Origin: Legionella steelei
Lineage (GTDB): Bacteria > Pseudomonadota > Gammaproteobacteria > Legionellales > Legionellaceae
NCBI RefSeq assembly: GCF_001468005.1
Contig: NZ_LNYY01000019.1
Coordinates: 1,075,948 to 1,139,947, forward strand
Reading direction: 5' to 3'
DNA length: 64,000 bases
This document shows positions 8,327 through 16,865 of the stretch, one piece after another. Position numbers and translations under genes: made by a program. The notes under the pieces are model-generated. The model was given only the letters and a program-made list of their open reading frames with translations, searched no databases and was not told where the DNA came from. Position 1 is the stretch's first letter, and every line of letters begins with the position of its first letter.

Positions 8327-9067
8327 TTATGCATTTGTACCCCCATCAATCGTAAGATTAGCTCCGGTAATATAAGAAGCTTCTGGGCCAGCTACAAATG
8401 AAACCAATGCAGCCACTTCATCCACCTGACCATAACGTTTAAGTGCTGTGTTTGCCACTTGTAATTGTGCCGAATCGCCAGTTACTGGGTTTAAATCCGT
8501 ATCTATAGGCCCCGGTTGCACATTATTTACAGTAATTCCTCGTTCGCCTACTTCACGAGAAAGCGCCTGTGTAAATAGTTTGACAGCCGCCTTTGTGGCT
8601 GAATAGGTAGCAAGTCCGGGATTCATTATTCGCTCGCCAACACAAGAGCCGATGTTAATGATTCTCCCCCCCTTTTTGAGATGTTTCAGGGCAGCTTGCG
8701 TTGCAACAAAAACCCCCATAAGATTGAGTGCAACAACCTCATTCATTTCTTCGAATGAAGTTTCTTCAAAAGGTTTTGCAATCGCCGTGCCGGCATTATT
8801 GACCAATACATCAAGACGGCCGAAAGTACTCACCACTTTGTCAATTGCAGCTTTCACGGCCTCCGAATCACGCGCATCCGCTTGTAAAGCAATAGCCTCT
8901 CCTCCTGCAGCTTTGATGTCCTTGAGCACTAAATCTGCTGCATCAGAATTTTTAGCGTAAGTGATTGCGACTCGAGCACCATCTTTGGCCAATCTCTTAG
9001 CGATGGCAGCGCCAATCCCGCGCGACCCACCGGTAACCACTACAACTTTATTTGCTAACTGGTTCAT
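8327..9067 (-). CDS. SDR-family oxidoreductase, FabG-like
   Basis: The 246-residue protein is a classical short-chain dehydrogenase: TGGSRGIG cofactor loop at residues 12-19, NNAG at 90-93, catalytic Ser141, Tyr155 and Lys159 (YSATK), and a PGPIDTD segment after the active site. The Arg in TGGSRGIG and the lack of an acidic residue at the end of strand 2 favour NADP(H). The closest family is 3-oxoacyl-ACP reductase-like, but many such proteins act on other carbonyls, and the core fatty-acid FabG normally lies in a fab cluster, which is absent here. It has higher GC than neighbouring orphans. The start is preceded by a CAGGAGAAAATGA ribosome site. Confidence 0.9.
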   Translation of the reverse strand: MNQLANKVVVVTGGSRGIGAAIAKRLAKDGARVAITYAKNSDAADLVLKDIKAAGGEAIALQADARDSEAVKAAIDKVVSTFGRLDVLVNNAGTAIAKPFEETSFEEMNEVVALNLMGVFVATQAALKHLKKGGRIINIGSCVGERIMNPGLATYSATKAAVKLFTQALSREVGERGITVNNVQPGPIDTDLNPVTGDSAQLQVANTALKRYGQVDEVAALVSFVAGPEASYITGANLTIDGGTNA

Positions 9068-9189
9068 TCATTTTCTCCTGTTCAATTATTCTTATGCGAG
9101 TAAGAGGCTTTTGTCTGTTGATATGTCACATGTCTATTTGCCCCTCCTAAGGGTTTATTTTCTACCGAAACAATTCTCTTTGCGTCATC

Positions 9190-10737
9190 TCAAGCCGCTG
9201 GTGCAACTGGTGCATTTTTTGTGGGTTCGGCAGTTAAATCATATGCGAGTAAATGACTCCGTGATTGCAAATCATTAAAGAAACGGTCACGACATGTAGT
9301 CACAGATAATTTATTGGCAAGATCTGCCATTTCGGGTATTGAATTAGACGTTAAATAAGTCGATACCGATAAAAACATTGCTGCAGCTAATTTTTTATTT
9401 TTAATCAGTTGAGGTCCTTGTAAAAGCCATAGTTGCATTTCTGGCTGCATCCACCCCATAGCTTGATTAAAATTTAATTTCTGTGTCTGCATAAGCGTAT
9501 GCAGTTTTGTTGCTTTAGGAACTAAATGGACTATATCTATTTTTGCTGCATATTTTTTTAATTCAGAAGCAATAACAGATTGGAAATCTGGATTGAATGT
9601 TGCAAGGGTTTGCAATGCATCACGCTCCGTAGAGAGCGTCATGTGCAGCAAATTAGTAGCAATTGTTTTCAACAATGCAAGTCGGTCGACAGGATTCTCG
9701 GCTAAAACTAAGACTTTGTTTGCTTCCGCCACATGTCCTCCTAGAGCATAGCCCAATGCCATATGCCGCAACAATTCGAATCGGTCATCAGGATTCTCGG
9801 CTAACTCTAAGACTTTGTTTGCTTTTGCCACATGTCCGCCTTGAGCATAACCACAAGCCATTTCTTGCAACAATGAGAATCGCTCATCAGGATCAGCTAA
9901 CACTAAGATTTTGTTTGCTTCTGCCCCATGTCCGCCCAGAGCATAGCCATATGCCATTTGCTGCAATAATTCAAATCGGTCATCAAAATTCTGCTCGAGC
10001 GCTAAGACTTTGTTGGCTTCTGCCTCATATCCTCCTTGTGCATAGCCACACGCCATTTCCTGCAACAATGAGAATCGCTCAGTGGGATCCTCGGCTAACG
10101 CTAAGATTTCGTTTGCCTCTACTATATGTCCGCCTTGGGCATAGCCACATGCCATTTCCTGCAACAATGAGAGTCGATCGACAGAATTATGCACTAACTC
10201 TAAAACTTTGTTTGCTTCTGCCACATGCCCGCCGTGGGCATAGCCACATGCCATATCCTGCAACAATACGCGTCGCTCATCAGGATTCTCAGCTAACGCT
10301 AAGACTTTGTTTGCTTCTGCCACATGCCCGCCGTGGGCATAAGCAGATGCCATCTCCTGCAACAATGAGAGTCGGTCGACAGGATTATGTGCTAACTCTA
10401 AAGCCTTGTTTGCTTCTGCCACATGCTTGCCTTGAGCATAACCATATGCTATCCACAACAATGAAGCATTGAATTCTTTTCTTAAAAAATTAACGGATTC
10501 AAAATCACCTTCAGCGGCTAATTTACTGACCGCTGCCTCACTTGTCACATGATGGAATACATCAATAGAAGCAAAAGGAAGTATTTTACTAATCGCTATT
10601 TTGGCTTCTTTTTTATTAGGATTTTTCGCAGCCTTGTAAATCAGCTCACTGAAGCATGTCTCACTGGCAATGCGTTTTTTTTGTAGTATCTCTTCAGGAT
10701 CATTTTTAGAATCTAACTGACTGGCAACTGTTGGCAT
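9190..10737 (-). CDS. 33-residue tandem-repeat solenoid protein
   Basis: The 515-residue protein has eight near-identical units of 32-33 residues at about residues 93-354 (nt 9676-10461). The consensus is LLQEMACGYAQGGHVAEANK followed by VLALAENPDERFS, two short helices per unit, resembling a TPR- or Sel1-like right-handed solenoid. Unlike ankyrin repeats, it lacks TPLH. The repeats are also conserved as DNA, so they can gain or lose units by recombination. The C-terminal 160 residues are non-repetitive and end Ala/Pro-rich. An AGAGGAG ribosome site precedes the start. Divergent from the metallopeptidase gene. Function is unknown; a protein-binding scaffold or effector is plausible. Confidence 0.75.
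   Translation of the reverse strand: MPTVASQLDSKNDPEEILQKKRIASETCFSELIYKAAKNPNKKEAKIAISKILPFASIDVFHHVTSEAAVSKLAAEGDFESVNFLRKEFNASLLWIAYGYAQGKHVAEANKALELAHNPVDRLSLLQEMASAYAHGGHVAEANKVLALAENPDERRVLLQDMACGYAHGGHVAEANKVLELVHNSVDRLSLLQEMACGYAQGGHIVEANEILALAEDPTERFSLLQEMACGYAQGGYEAEANKVLALEQNFDDRFELLQQMAYGYALGGHGAEANKILVLADPDERFSLLQEMACGYAQGGHVAKANKVLELAENPDDRFELLRHMALGYALGGHVAEANKVLVLAENPVDRLALLKTIATNLLHMTLSTERDALQTLATFNPDFQSVIASELKKYAAKIDIVHLVPKATKLHTLMQTQKLNFNQAMGWMQPEMQLWLLQGPQLIKNKKLAAAMFLSVSTYLTSNSIPEMADLANKLSVTTCRDRFFNDLQSRSHLLAYDLTAEPTKNAPVAPAA
9676..10461 (-). repeat. Eight 96-99-bp direct repeats within a gene
   Basis: The coding repeats show as recurring DNA blocks such as GCATAGCC followed by GCCATTTCCTGCAACAATGA on the + strand, with a period of 99 bases (96 in two units). 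The reading frame is kept in all units. Confidence 0.85.
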
Positions 10738-10851
10738 AAAATACGTACTCCTCTACAGAATGACCTTAACCCTTTAATTTCGGCATATTAACGAGCCAAC
10801 TCTTTTTCTTCAATGCCTTAAGCATGAAATATCAATACCCTCTAGCCGGTT

Positions 10852-10884
10852 GTTAATATTTTATTAATCTTTATTAGTTATAGT
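10852..10884 (+). promoter_or_regulatory. PmrA-box-like element with -10
   Basis: GTTAATATT-TT-ATTAATCTT at 10852-10871 has TTAA cores 11 bases apart. A -10-like TATAGT follows at 10879-10884, seven bases on, and the ATG of the metallopeptidase gene is at 10911. Confidence 0.55.
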
Positions 10885-10910
10885 GTGCGCTTTTTGCCCG
10901 AGTATACTAA

Positions 10911-12251
10911 ATGCCAATTACGAATAATAACTATAGAAAACTTACACCTAATGAAATCCTCAACGCCACACTTCACCACTGGCCTAGCACGCAAAAGATT
11001 ACAAATATCCAATACTCTTATGATCTATCCATTATCCCGCAACAGCTCAAGGACAGTGCACGCGCAAAATATTCGCAAAGCTCATTTGCTCCTTTGAATA
11101 CTGACAGTATTAATTGGCTGCAAAAAGTTCTGCATGAATGGGAAAAGTCTTGTGAAAACACAATTAAATTCATCTACGTTGGCAAAATTAACTCGAATAC
11201 TTTTCCAGGTATCGTAATAGCCAATTGTGACGACCTGGGTGATATCAATGGATACTGGCAACAAGTCTTCACCTCAGGACAGTTCCAATTTGGTTTGGTA
11301 TGTATTCCTTCAAACTACTATGATGCTGCAGGCAAGCTCATGCCGTACAATATTAGAACTATTAGCCATGAAATAGGACATGCTATTGGCTTGCAACATT
11401 TCCACGATGTAGAGTCAATCCGTGTCTATTTACAAAATAGCCCTGAAGGGATGGGATATTCAGTAATGCCATACCTCGATGAGATAGAATCTGATACAAA
11501 CTTATGCGAAAAGATCGATGCCTGTTTAAACACCACTTACGCGGTTATGCCTGGTCCTTTAGATGCACAAATGTGTCAAGCAATCTATGGGAAAGATAGC
11601 TTGCTTAAACCCATAAGCTTAGAAGAAATACAAAACTACGCATTCGCCGGAGCATCCATAGGATGTGACTTTGGTGCTCGTAGCGCTGCAGAGTACCTTT
11701 TTAAGCGTTTGGGTGATACTCAACTAGACGCCCATTTAAAGACCCTTGCGATTTATTACTCAGTTATCCTTTTAAGACTGGTATATTACTCGTACGCCAC
11801 TGATTACTCAAGCTTTTTTGAGCAAGCACAACAGCTTATGATCCCATTGGGTAGCGAGTTATGCCACCTGACTCTTAAGTTACTTGGAGATTACTTACGG
11901 ACCCAAAACCTGCATGTTCTAAGCAATACTTTAGAAATAGCGTCAAGTAGTTTGATACTTCTCAGCTTTAGTCATGGACTCATCGAAGCAGCTAGAGGAA
12001 GCTTTCATGCAACCTGGAATTATGGCGCAGCCATTCTATCTGGTATCGCCAGTTATGGTATTGTTAGCTCCATAGGTAAGCATCTGGTTAACAATATCTT
12101 TACTCCAGTGGAAGTCGAAAATCCTGGAGTTGTTGAACAAACAACCCAAAAAGGCCTTTTAACCTCGTTATGGAGTTTTTTTGGTACAAATAAACCAGAA
12201 CAAGAAAGTGCTCCCCAGACACTCACGTCTAACAAGCAACACACATTGTAA
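10911..12251 (+). CDS. M10/matrixin-type zinc metallopeptidase, effector candidate
   Basis: Residues 153-166 read HEIGHAIGLQHFHD, the metzincin zinc site with ligands His153, His157 and His163 and catalytic Glu154; the final Asp166 is as in matrixins and serralysins. A Met-turn (YSVMPYLD, Met186) follows. No signal peptide or RTX repeats are seen, so this is not a classical secreted serralysin. Residues about 335-405 contain hydrophobic stretches (SSSLILLSFSHGL and AAILSGIASYGIVSSI) that could anchor the protein in a membrane, and the C-terminus is polar with acidic residues. The lack of a Sec signal plus a PmrA-box-like promoter suggests type IV delivery, as inference. Confidence 0.75.
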   Translation: MPITNNNYRKLTPNEILNATLHHWPSTQKITNIQYSYDLSIIPQQLKDSARAKYSQSSFAPLNTDSINWLQKVLHEWEKSCENTIKFIYVGKINSNTFPGIVIANCDDLGDINGYWQQVFTSGQFQFGLVCIPSNYYDAAGKLMPYNIRTISHEIGHAIGLQHFHDVESIRVYLQNSPEGMGYSVMPYLDEIESDTNLCEKIDACLNTTYAVMPGPLDAQMCQAIYGKDSLLKPISLEEIQNYAFAGASIGCDFGARSAAEYLFKRLGDTQLDAHLKTLAIYYSVILLRLVYYSYATDYSSFFEQAQQLMIPLGSELCHLTLKLLGDYLRTQNLHVLSNTLEIASSSLILLSFSHGLIEAARGSFHATWNYGAAILSGIASYGIVSSIGKHLVNNIFTPVEVENPGVVEQTTQKGLLTSLWSFFGTNKPEQESAPQTLTSNKQHTL

Positions 12252-12559
12252 ATGCCTCCTATTGGAGGCCCATCAAATTATTCATACTGTTTTTTACAGA
12301 GTCTAGACCATTCGTGCTCATTTGTGAGGGCATTCCCAGTAGGTCTTATTTAATCAAAAATCTCTTAATGTACTATACTTAAGACTTATGCAAAATAATT
12401 AGCTAGGTAAACAATGGCACAAAGTATTTTTTTTTGTAATGGCTTTGCAATACCCGCTGGATGTACTGAGAAAATCAGACAACAAATATTATTAATCCCA
12501 TACGTTGTTCTATAAAAAAATATCGTATTTAATTTCAACTTTTGTAGATTCAATCAGTT
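12252..12559. other. Intergenic region, no convincing gene
   Basis: Apart from the hairpin next to the metallopeptidase stop, this 308-base stretch holds only a 33-codon ATG frame near 12414 with no ribosome site. The promoter of mltA must lie in its 3' part. Confidence 0.4.
12254..12269 (+). terminator. Short hairpin after the metallopeptidase gene
   Basis: GCCTCC and GGAGGC pair around a TATT loop three bases after the stop codon. A T-run appears only some 20 bases later, so the assignment is tentative. Confidence 0.45.
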
Positions 12560-13669
12560 ATGAAAAATGAAATAATCATCACAATTAGACTTTTCGGTCT
12601 GATTTGCATTTGTGTCTTGTTTTTTTCGTCTAAAACAATCCGTGAATCAGTAGCACGGCCATTAAAAAGAGCTGATTCAACATTCTTTGTTCCTCAATTA
12701 ACCATTGGCTACCATCAATACAGAGTCAAAGCTGTTGAAAAATCCCCAATTGCTCCTGAGGTCCCTGCCCCTCAAATTATTATCCAGAATATTGCCCTAA
12801 AACAAATTTCATTTTTGGATTTACCTGGCTGGGACACCACTGATATAAAAAAATCGTTATCTGTTTTTCAAAATTCCTGCAAGAAATTTTTAAGTCAAGA
12901 TCCTAATGAAGCAGACGGCTCCAAATACATTGATATACGAGCTAAAGACTGGCAGTCTCCTTGTAGAGTAGCTTTAGCTATCGATCCAATTACAGATAAA
13001 TCTGCAAAAGAATTTTTTGAAAACTGGTTTGACCCCGTTGAGTTCAATAAAGACAAACCAATCTCTGGCTTATTTACTGGTTATTATATGCCTGTAGTCA
13101 AAGGCAATTTAATCAAAACGAGTCAATACAACATTCCAATTTATGGAGCAGTAAAACATAACTCCAAAAAAAATAAACATCCCCAAAAACCAGTCATCGC
13201 TTGGATAAAAAGTTCGCTTGAGAGGCTTTTTTTACAAATTGAGGGGGCTGGTATCATCCAGCTTCCCAGTGGTAAGCGTTTATATATTTCATATGAAAAT
13301 CGAAAAGCGGAGCCTTTAAACCAACAGGATGCTCTAGGTGCTCACGGTATTATACTCACTCCTGGGTACTCCTTAGCCATTGACAAAGACTGGATCCCAT
13401 TAGGATCTCCGCTCTGGTTATCGACTGTGAAACCAAATATACATGAAAATAATGAGAGTTCATTACAACGTCTCATGATTGCTCAGGACACTGGTGGTGC
13501 AATTCGTGGAATAATGCGTGGCGATGTTTATTGGGGTGAAGGTGAAACAGCGGATTTTCTGGGCAATAATATGAAAAATGAAGGACGTTACTGGCTGCTT
13601 TTACCAAAACAAGCGTTGGTACGATTATTCGCAGACTTTGAATTTAATTCTTTTATAAGCATCCCCTAA
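12560..13669 (+). CDS. mltA: Membrane-bound lytic murein transglycosylase A
   Basis: The 369-residue protein begins with a hydrophobic segment (LFGLICICVLFF), which probably acts as a signal or anchor; Cys16 and Cys18 lie in it but a standard lipobox is not clear. The MltA domain follows: GLFTGYYMP at about residue 172, IQLPSGKRLYISYENRKAEP, then SLAIDKDWIPLGSPLWLS. The 3D domain is IAQDTGGAIRG with the catalytic aspartate at about residue 310, then GDVYWGEGETAD. MltA cleaves the MurNAc-GlcNAc bond of peptidoglycan, making 1,6-anhydro ends. The length matches E. coli MltA (365). Single gene. Confidence 0.93.
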   Translation: MKNEIIITIRLFGLICICVLFFSSKTIRESVARPLKRADSTFFVPQLTIGYHQYRVKAVEKSPIAPEVPAPQIIIQNIALKQISFLDLPGWDTTDIKKSLSVFQNSCKKFLSQDPNEADGSKYIDIRAKDWQSPCRVALAIDPITDKSAKEFFENWFDPVEFNKDKPISGLFTGYYMPVVKGNLIKTSQYNIPIYGAVKHNSKKNKHPQKPVIAWIKSSLERLFLQIEGAGIIQLPSGKRLYISYENRKAEPLNQQDALGAHGIILTPGYSLAIDKDWIPLGSPLWLSTVKPNIHENNESSLQRLMIAQDTGGAIRGIMRGDVYWGEGETADFLGNNMKNEGRYWLLLPKQALVRLFADFEFNSFISIP

Positions 13670-14018
13670 TTTAGGATATAACCAAACTTCGAGTAATTGT
13701 CTCAATTTTTTAATTAGCAAAAGGAGCATTTATTGAAAACTTGAACAAATTTCGAAGTATATTATAAATATCAACCACAATACCGAAATGCATCAATCCA
13801 TTTGCGTTATAAACCAGCCTATCTATAATCAAAATTTAACAACCTAAAAGCTTATAAACTGATTGAGAAAAATTAATATTATTATATTTATTTGCTTGCG
13901 AATATTTTTCATTGATACTCTTAGTTGTTGATGCGTCTCGATTAAATGCCTTTTTGTTCTATTAGCTAAAAAGAAATAGCAAAAAGAAAACAACCAAACA
14001 AGGGAATGGAGATTTATT
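13670..14018. other. Intergenic region, nothing specific
   Basis: This 349-base AT-rich stretch upstream of the thiolase gene holds its promoter and a GGAG ribosome site near 14006. No open frame or hairpin stands out. Confidence 0.5.
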
Positions 14019-15203
14019 ATGTTTTCACAAGAAATCCTACTTAGTGTTCCTGTGCGCACTGCTATTGGCAACTACAATGGTAGTCTTAGACAAACACCGG
14101 CCGTTGAATTAGCGACTACAGTCATCAAGGAGGTAATAAAACGCTCAGCACTTACACCTGAAGCAATAGATACCGTAGTCATGGGTAATGTTATCCAGGC
14201 AGGTAATAAAATGAACCCAGCTCGCCAAGCAACTATTCATGCAGGCCTGAGTGTCAACACCCCCGCTCTTACAGTCAACCGTGTTTGCGGTTCTGGCGCA
14301 CAGGCTATTGTGAGCGCAGCACAAGAAATTGCTGTCAGCGGCGCAGATATTGCCATAGCAGGCGGTATGGAAAATATGGATCTTGCCCCCTATTTAGTTG
14401 GTGGAGGTCGATGGGGATATCGAATGGGTGATGCGCAAATTTATGACAGCATGCTGCGTGATGGATTACATGATGCATTTTCCAATAAACATTCTGGTTG
14501 GCATACAGAAGACTTGATAATGAAATACAGCATTAGTAGAGAAGAGCAAGATGCATGGGCTTTACGATCACACCATCAATTTACACAAGCCCAATCAGAA
14601 GGAAAGTTTGTCGCAGAAATTGCACCTATAACTATTCCTACCAAGGGTGGTACTGTAGATTTTGAAAAGGATGAAACCAACCGACCTGACACCTCTTTGG
14701 AAAAATTAACTAAATTAAAACCAGCCTTTCGAGAAAATGGCACATTAACCGCAGGTAATTCTCCAGGTCTTAATAGTGGTGCTGCTGCGATACTGGTAAG
14801 TAACAGGGCTGCTGCCAAGAAATATGGCCTAGAACCATTAGCAAAATTGATGGGTTACGCTGTAAGTGCTGTTGAACCAGGGATGTTCGGCATTGCGCCT
14901 GCTCCAGCAATACAGACTTTATTAAAACGAGTTGGCTGGACACTCGACGATGTTGAACGCTTCGAGATCAATGAAGCTTATGCCGCAGTACCTCTTGCCG
15001 TCATTAAAGAACTGGGCCTTAATGCCTCGCTGGTCAATATTGAAGGCGGAGCCGTTGCTCATGGGCATCCCATAGGTGCAACAGGTGCCATATTAACTAC
15101 ACGATTACTGCACTCCATGCAGCGTGATGGATTAAAGCGAGGTATTGTTGCCTTATGTATCGGAGGAGGCCAAGGTATTGCTTTGGCATTAGAAGCTATA
15201 TAG
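14019..15203 (+). CDS. Acetyl-CoA C-acetyltransferase (thiolase)
   Basis: The 394-residue protein is a full-length thiolase. The nucleophilic cysteine is Cys90 in VNRVCGSGAQA. The C-terminal motifs are EINEAYAAVPLAV, GGAVAHGHPIGATGA (catalytic His) and CIGGGQGIALALE (second Cys). It joins or cleaves acetyl units on CoA. The length and motifs fit the biosynthetic acetoacetyl-CoA class (PhaA/AtoB), which in Legionella can feed poly-3-hydroxybutyrate storage, but no phaB or phaC lies next to it, so a beta-oxidation or mevalonate-side role is also possible. The ATG follows a GGAG ribosome site. Single gene. Confidence 0.92.
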   Translation: MFSQEILLSVPVRTAIGNYNGSLRQTPAVELATTVIKEVIKRSALTPEAIDTVVMGNVIQAGNKMNPARQATIHAGLSVNTPALTVNRVCGSGAQAIVSAAQEIAVSGADIAIAGGMENMDLAPYLVGGGRWGYRMGDAQIYDSMLRDGLHDAFSNKHSGWHTEDLIMKYSISREEQDAWALRSHHQFTQAQSEGKFVAEIAPITIPTKGGTVDFEKDETNRPDTSLEKLTKLKPAFRENGTLTAGNSPGLNSGAAAILVSNRAAAKKYGLEPLAKLMGYAVSAVEPGMFGIAPAPAIQTLLKRVGWTLDDVERFEINEAYAAVPLAVIKELGLNASLVNIEGGAVAHGHPIGATGAILTTRLLHSMQRDGLKRGIVALCIGGGQGIALALEAI

Positions 15204-15565
15204 CGTATGTCGGGCTTAAAGCCCGACAAGAAAATGCAATAATTAACACTCATAGGTTAATAACATGGTTATCCACAGAATTTGTGGACAAGTCAGTCAT
15301 AGTTGTTTTGTGTGCGAGTAAACTTCACCCTTTTTACCTTACAATACGAAGGGGTTTATCCGGATAAGACGTACAAGTTTTCCAATCTAGTTCTTACCCA
15401 TAACGACACATCTACTTCAGTAGTTTAATAACAATCAATCTAGCACCGTTTTTTTTTCAAAGCCAATTACTGTCTATACTTAAATCAGATGAATTTTATT
15501 TATACAACATCTTTACGCCAATTGATTTTCCCTTCTTGAAGTATGTTGTATTTAGGAGTGTTGGT
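15204..15565. other. Intergenic region with DnaA-box-like palindrome
   Basis: No gene is seen between the thiolase and the next gene. The stretch holds the thiolase hairpin, and TTATCCACA at 15269-15277 facing TTTGTGGACA at 15281-15290. A TATACT -10-like sequence lies near 15474-15479. Confidence 0.4.
15208..15228 (+). terminator. Hairpin after the thiolase gene
   Basis: TGTCGGGCTT and AAGCCCGACA form a 10-base palindrome five bases past the stop. No U-run follows. Confidence 0.5.
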
Positions 15566-16189
15566 ATGAGTCTGGGGGATCACTTAGTAGGTTTTTTCAA
15601 AAAAAGACCTCAAAGTATTGCTGAATTAGCGTCAACAATAGAGCATAATATCCCTTATTATAGGATTCATGGTGGTTGTCCTGAGTTTGGTTTGCCAACA
15701 AGAGGCAATTTTGACAGAGTCACTATTGATGCATTAGTTAAATACATATCGATAAACAAACCACTTGTAGCCTATGGAGGTTCTGTTACTCTTGAAAATT
15801 TATTCACTGGATTTTTGAAAGATAAGAAAGTCGAAAATGGAATAAGTGGATTAGTTGTGGGGGTTCCCGGAAGAGTTATTGAGTTATCTTCTTTATATGA
15901 ACCTTTACTCGATCATTTTATAGGTTTAAATCCAGAGGAAAATTCTAATGCAATTGCAAATTTTATCAAAGAGAATGAAGCAGTTATTGAAAGTTTATCT
16001 GAAAATCGAATTCTTGCTTATGTAACTGATTTAAAAGACCTCGTACGCGGAGAATTAGTAAGAAATCACTTTGCTGATTTGAATCCTGCATTGCCTCAAA
16101 AAATTACCATACATGAATTACAAGATACTGATTTTATGTGTGAATTATGGGAAGAATTGTCCTCTAAAAATTTGTTAAGAAGAGAATAA
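15566..16189 (+). CDS. Hypothetical protein
   Basis: A TTG at 15536 opens a longer frame, but the ATG at 15566 has an AGGAG ribosome site seven bases upstream and is the likely start, giving 207 residues. The sequence is soluble and mixed alpha/beta, with GFFKKRPQSIAELASTIEHN early, a Gly-rich middle (ISGLVVGVPGRVIEL) and an acidic C-terminus (CELWEELSSKNLLRRE). I recognise no family. It lies in a block of genes without known homologues, and an accessory or effector role is possible. No PmrA-type box was found upstream. Confidence 0.55.
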   Translation: MSLGDHLVGFFKKRPQSIAELASTIEHNIPYYRIHGGCPEFGLPTRGNFDRVTIDALVKYISINKPLVAYGGSVTLENLFTGFLKDKKVENGISGLVVGVPGRVIELSSLYEPLLDHFIGLNPEENSNAIANFIKENEAVIESLSENRILAYVTDLKDLVRGELVRNHFADLNPALPQKITIHELQDTDFMCELWEELSSKNLLRRE

Positions 16190-16245
16190 TAAAATCAAAA
16201 ATTACGTCTATCTCTACTTCCATATACTCCTTATTAACCACCTTA

Positions 16246-16278
16246 CTTAATATTCTCTTAATAATTTGTCTATATATT
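16246..16278 (+). promoter_or_regulatory. PmrA-box-like element with -10, best match
   Basis: CTTAATATT-CT-CTTAATAAT at 16246-16265 matches the published tandem consensus at nearly every position. A -10-like TATATT follows at 16273-16278, seven bases on. The ATG is at 16307. Confidence 0.65.
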
Positions 16279-16306
16279 TATCAGTCCCGACAAAAAAGGC
16301 TTTAAT

Positions 16307-16693
16307 ATGAAATTTAAAAATTCTTTATTTGAAGAACGATATAATGAGTACTGGAATAGTAATGTTGTGATATTAGATAAAACCATTCGCAATGCTTCAC
16401 AAGGCGAAAATTTATTTGCAAAACGAGATAATGTGGGCAACTTGATTCAAGCCTATCAGCAGCATGTACTCAATGTTTTATCAAATTTGGATCGTCAAGC
16501 GTATATGTTTGAAGACAATGAATACGTAGAAGAATACAGAAAAAGCACTATTGAACAAGCACGTGAAGACGTCACTACTTATTCAAGTTTATTTCCTGAA
16601 TGTAAAGAAACTTGCTCTGAATTTTTGAAAGCGTTCGATAACAATTCATCTGTAAAAACTGTTGAAGTTTCAGCGTTTACTCCCACTAAATAA
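16307..16693 (+). CDS. Hypothetical protein, effector candidate
   Basis: The 128-residue protein is helical and acidic, with no signal peptide or membrane segment. Motifs such as YNEYWNSNVVILDKTIRN and EEYRKSTIEQAREDV match nothing I know. The C-terminus is rich in small polar residues (SSVKTVEVSAFTPTK). The upstream element is the closest PmrA-box match in the window, which makes this small orphan a strong candidate for a Dot/Icm substrate or another PmrA-controlled gene. This is inference from the promoter, not from the protein. Confidence 0.55.
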   Translation: MKFKNSLFEERYNEYWNSNVVILDKTIRNASQGENLFAKRDNVGNLIQAYQQHVLNVLSNLDRQAYMFEDNEYVEEYRKSTIEQAREDVTTYSSLFPECKETCSEFLKAFDNNSSVKTVEVSAFTPTK

Positions 16694-16804
16694 TAAGATA
16701 GCACATTGCCTGTATCTAAATTTAAGAAATTAATACAGGCAAATCTTAGTTAAAAAATTTTTCAGTTAGATCCCATATACAAAGGATAACCACTTAGCAT
16801 ACTC

Positions 16805-16832
16805 ATTTACGTGAACGCATGCTCACGTAAAT
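16805..16832. terminator. Inverted repeat between convergent genes
   Basis: ATTTACGTGA and TCACGTAAAT pair perfectly around ACGCATGC, between the 128-residue gene and the MFS gene that converges on it. A weaker pair, GCCTGTAT and ATACAGGC, lies upstream near 16708-16740. Either could end transcription from both sides. Confidence 0.5.
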
Positions 16833-16865
16833 GGCCCTACCACAAATACTAGGTTATGCTCTTCA

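Noticed and set aside
8281-8340. Imperfect repeat of ATTGATTATGCA at the end of the SDR gene
   Set aside because: It is only about 14 bases long with a simple composition; a short local duplication explains it.
9663-10472. A 269-codon + strand frame with regular repeats
   Set aside because: It is the antisense image of the 33-residue repeats; its repetitive Leu/Arg/His pattern follows from the real gene on the - strand.
12414-12515. A 33-codon frame between the peptidase gene and mltA
   Set aside because: There is no ribosome site, no recognisable sequence, and such short frames are common by chance.
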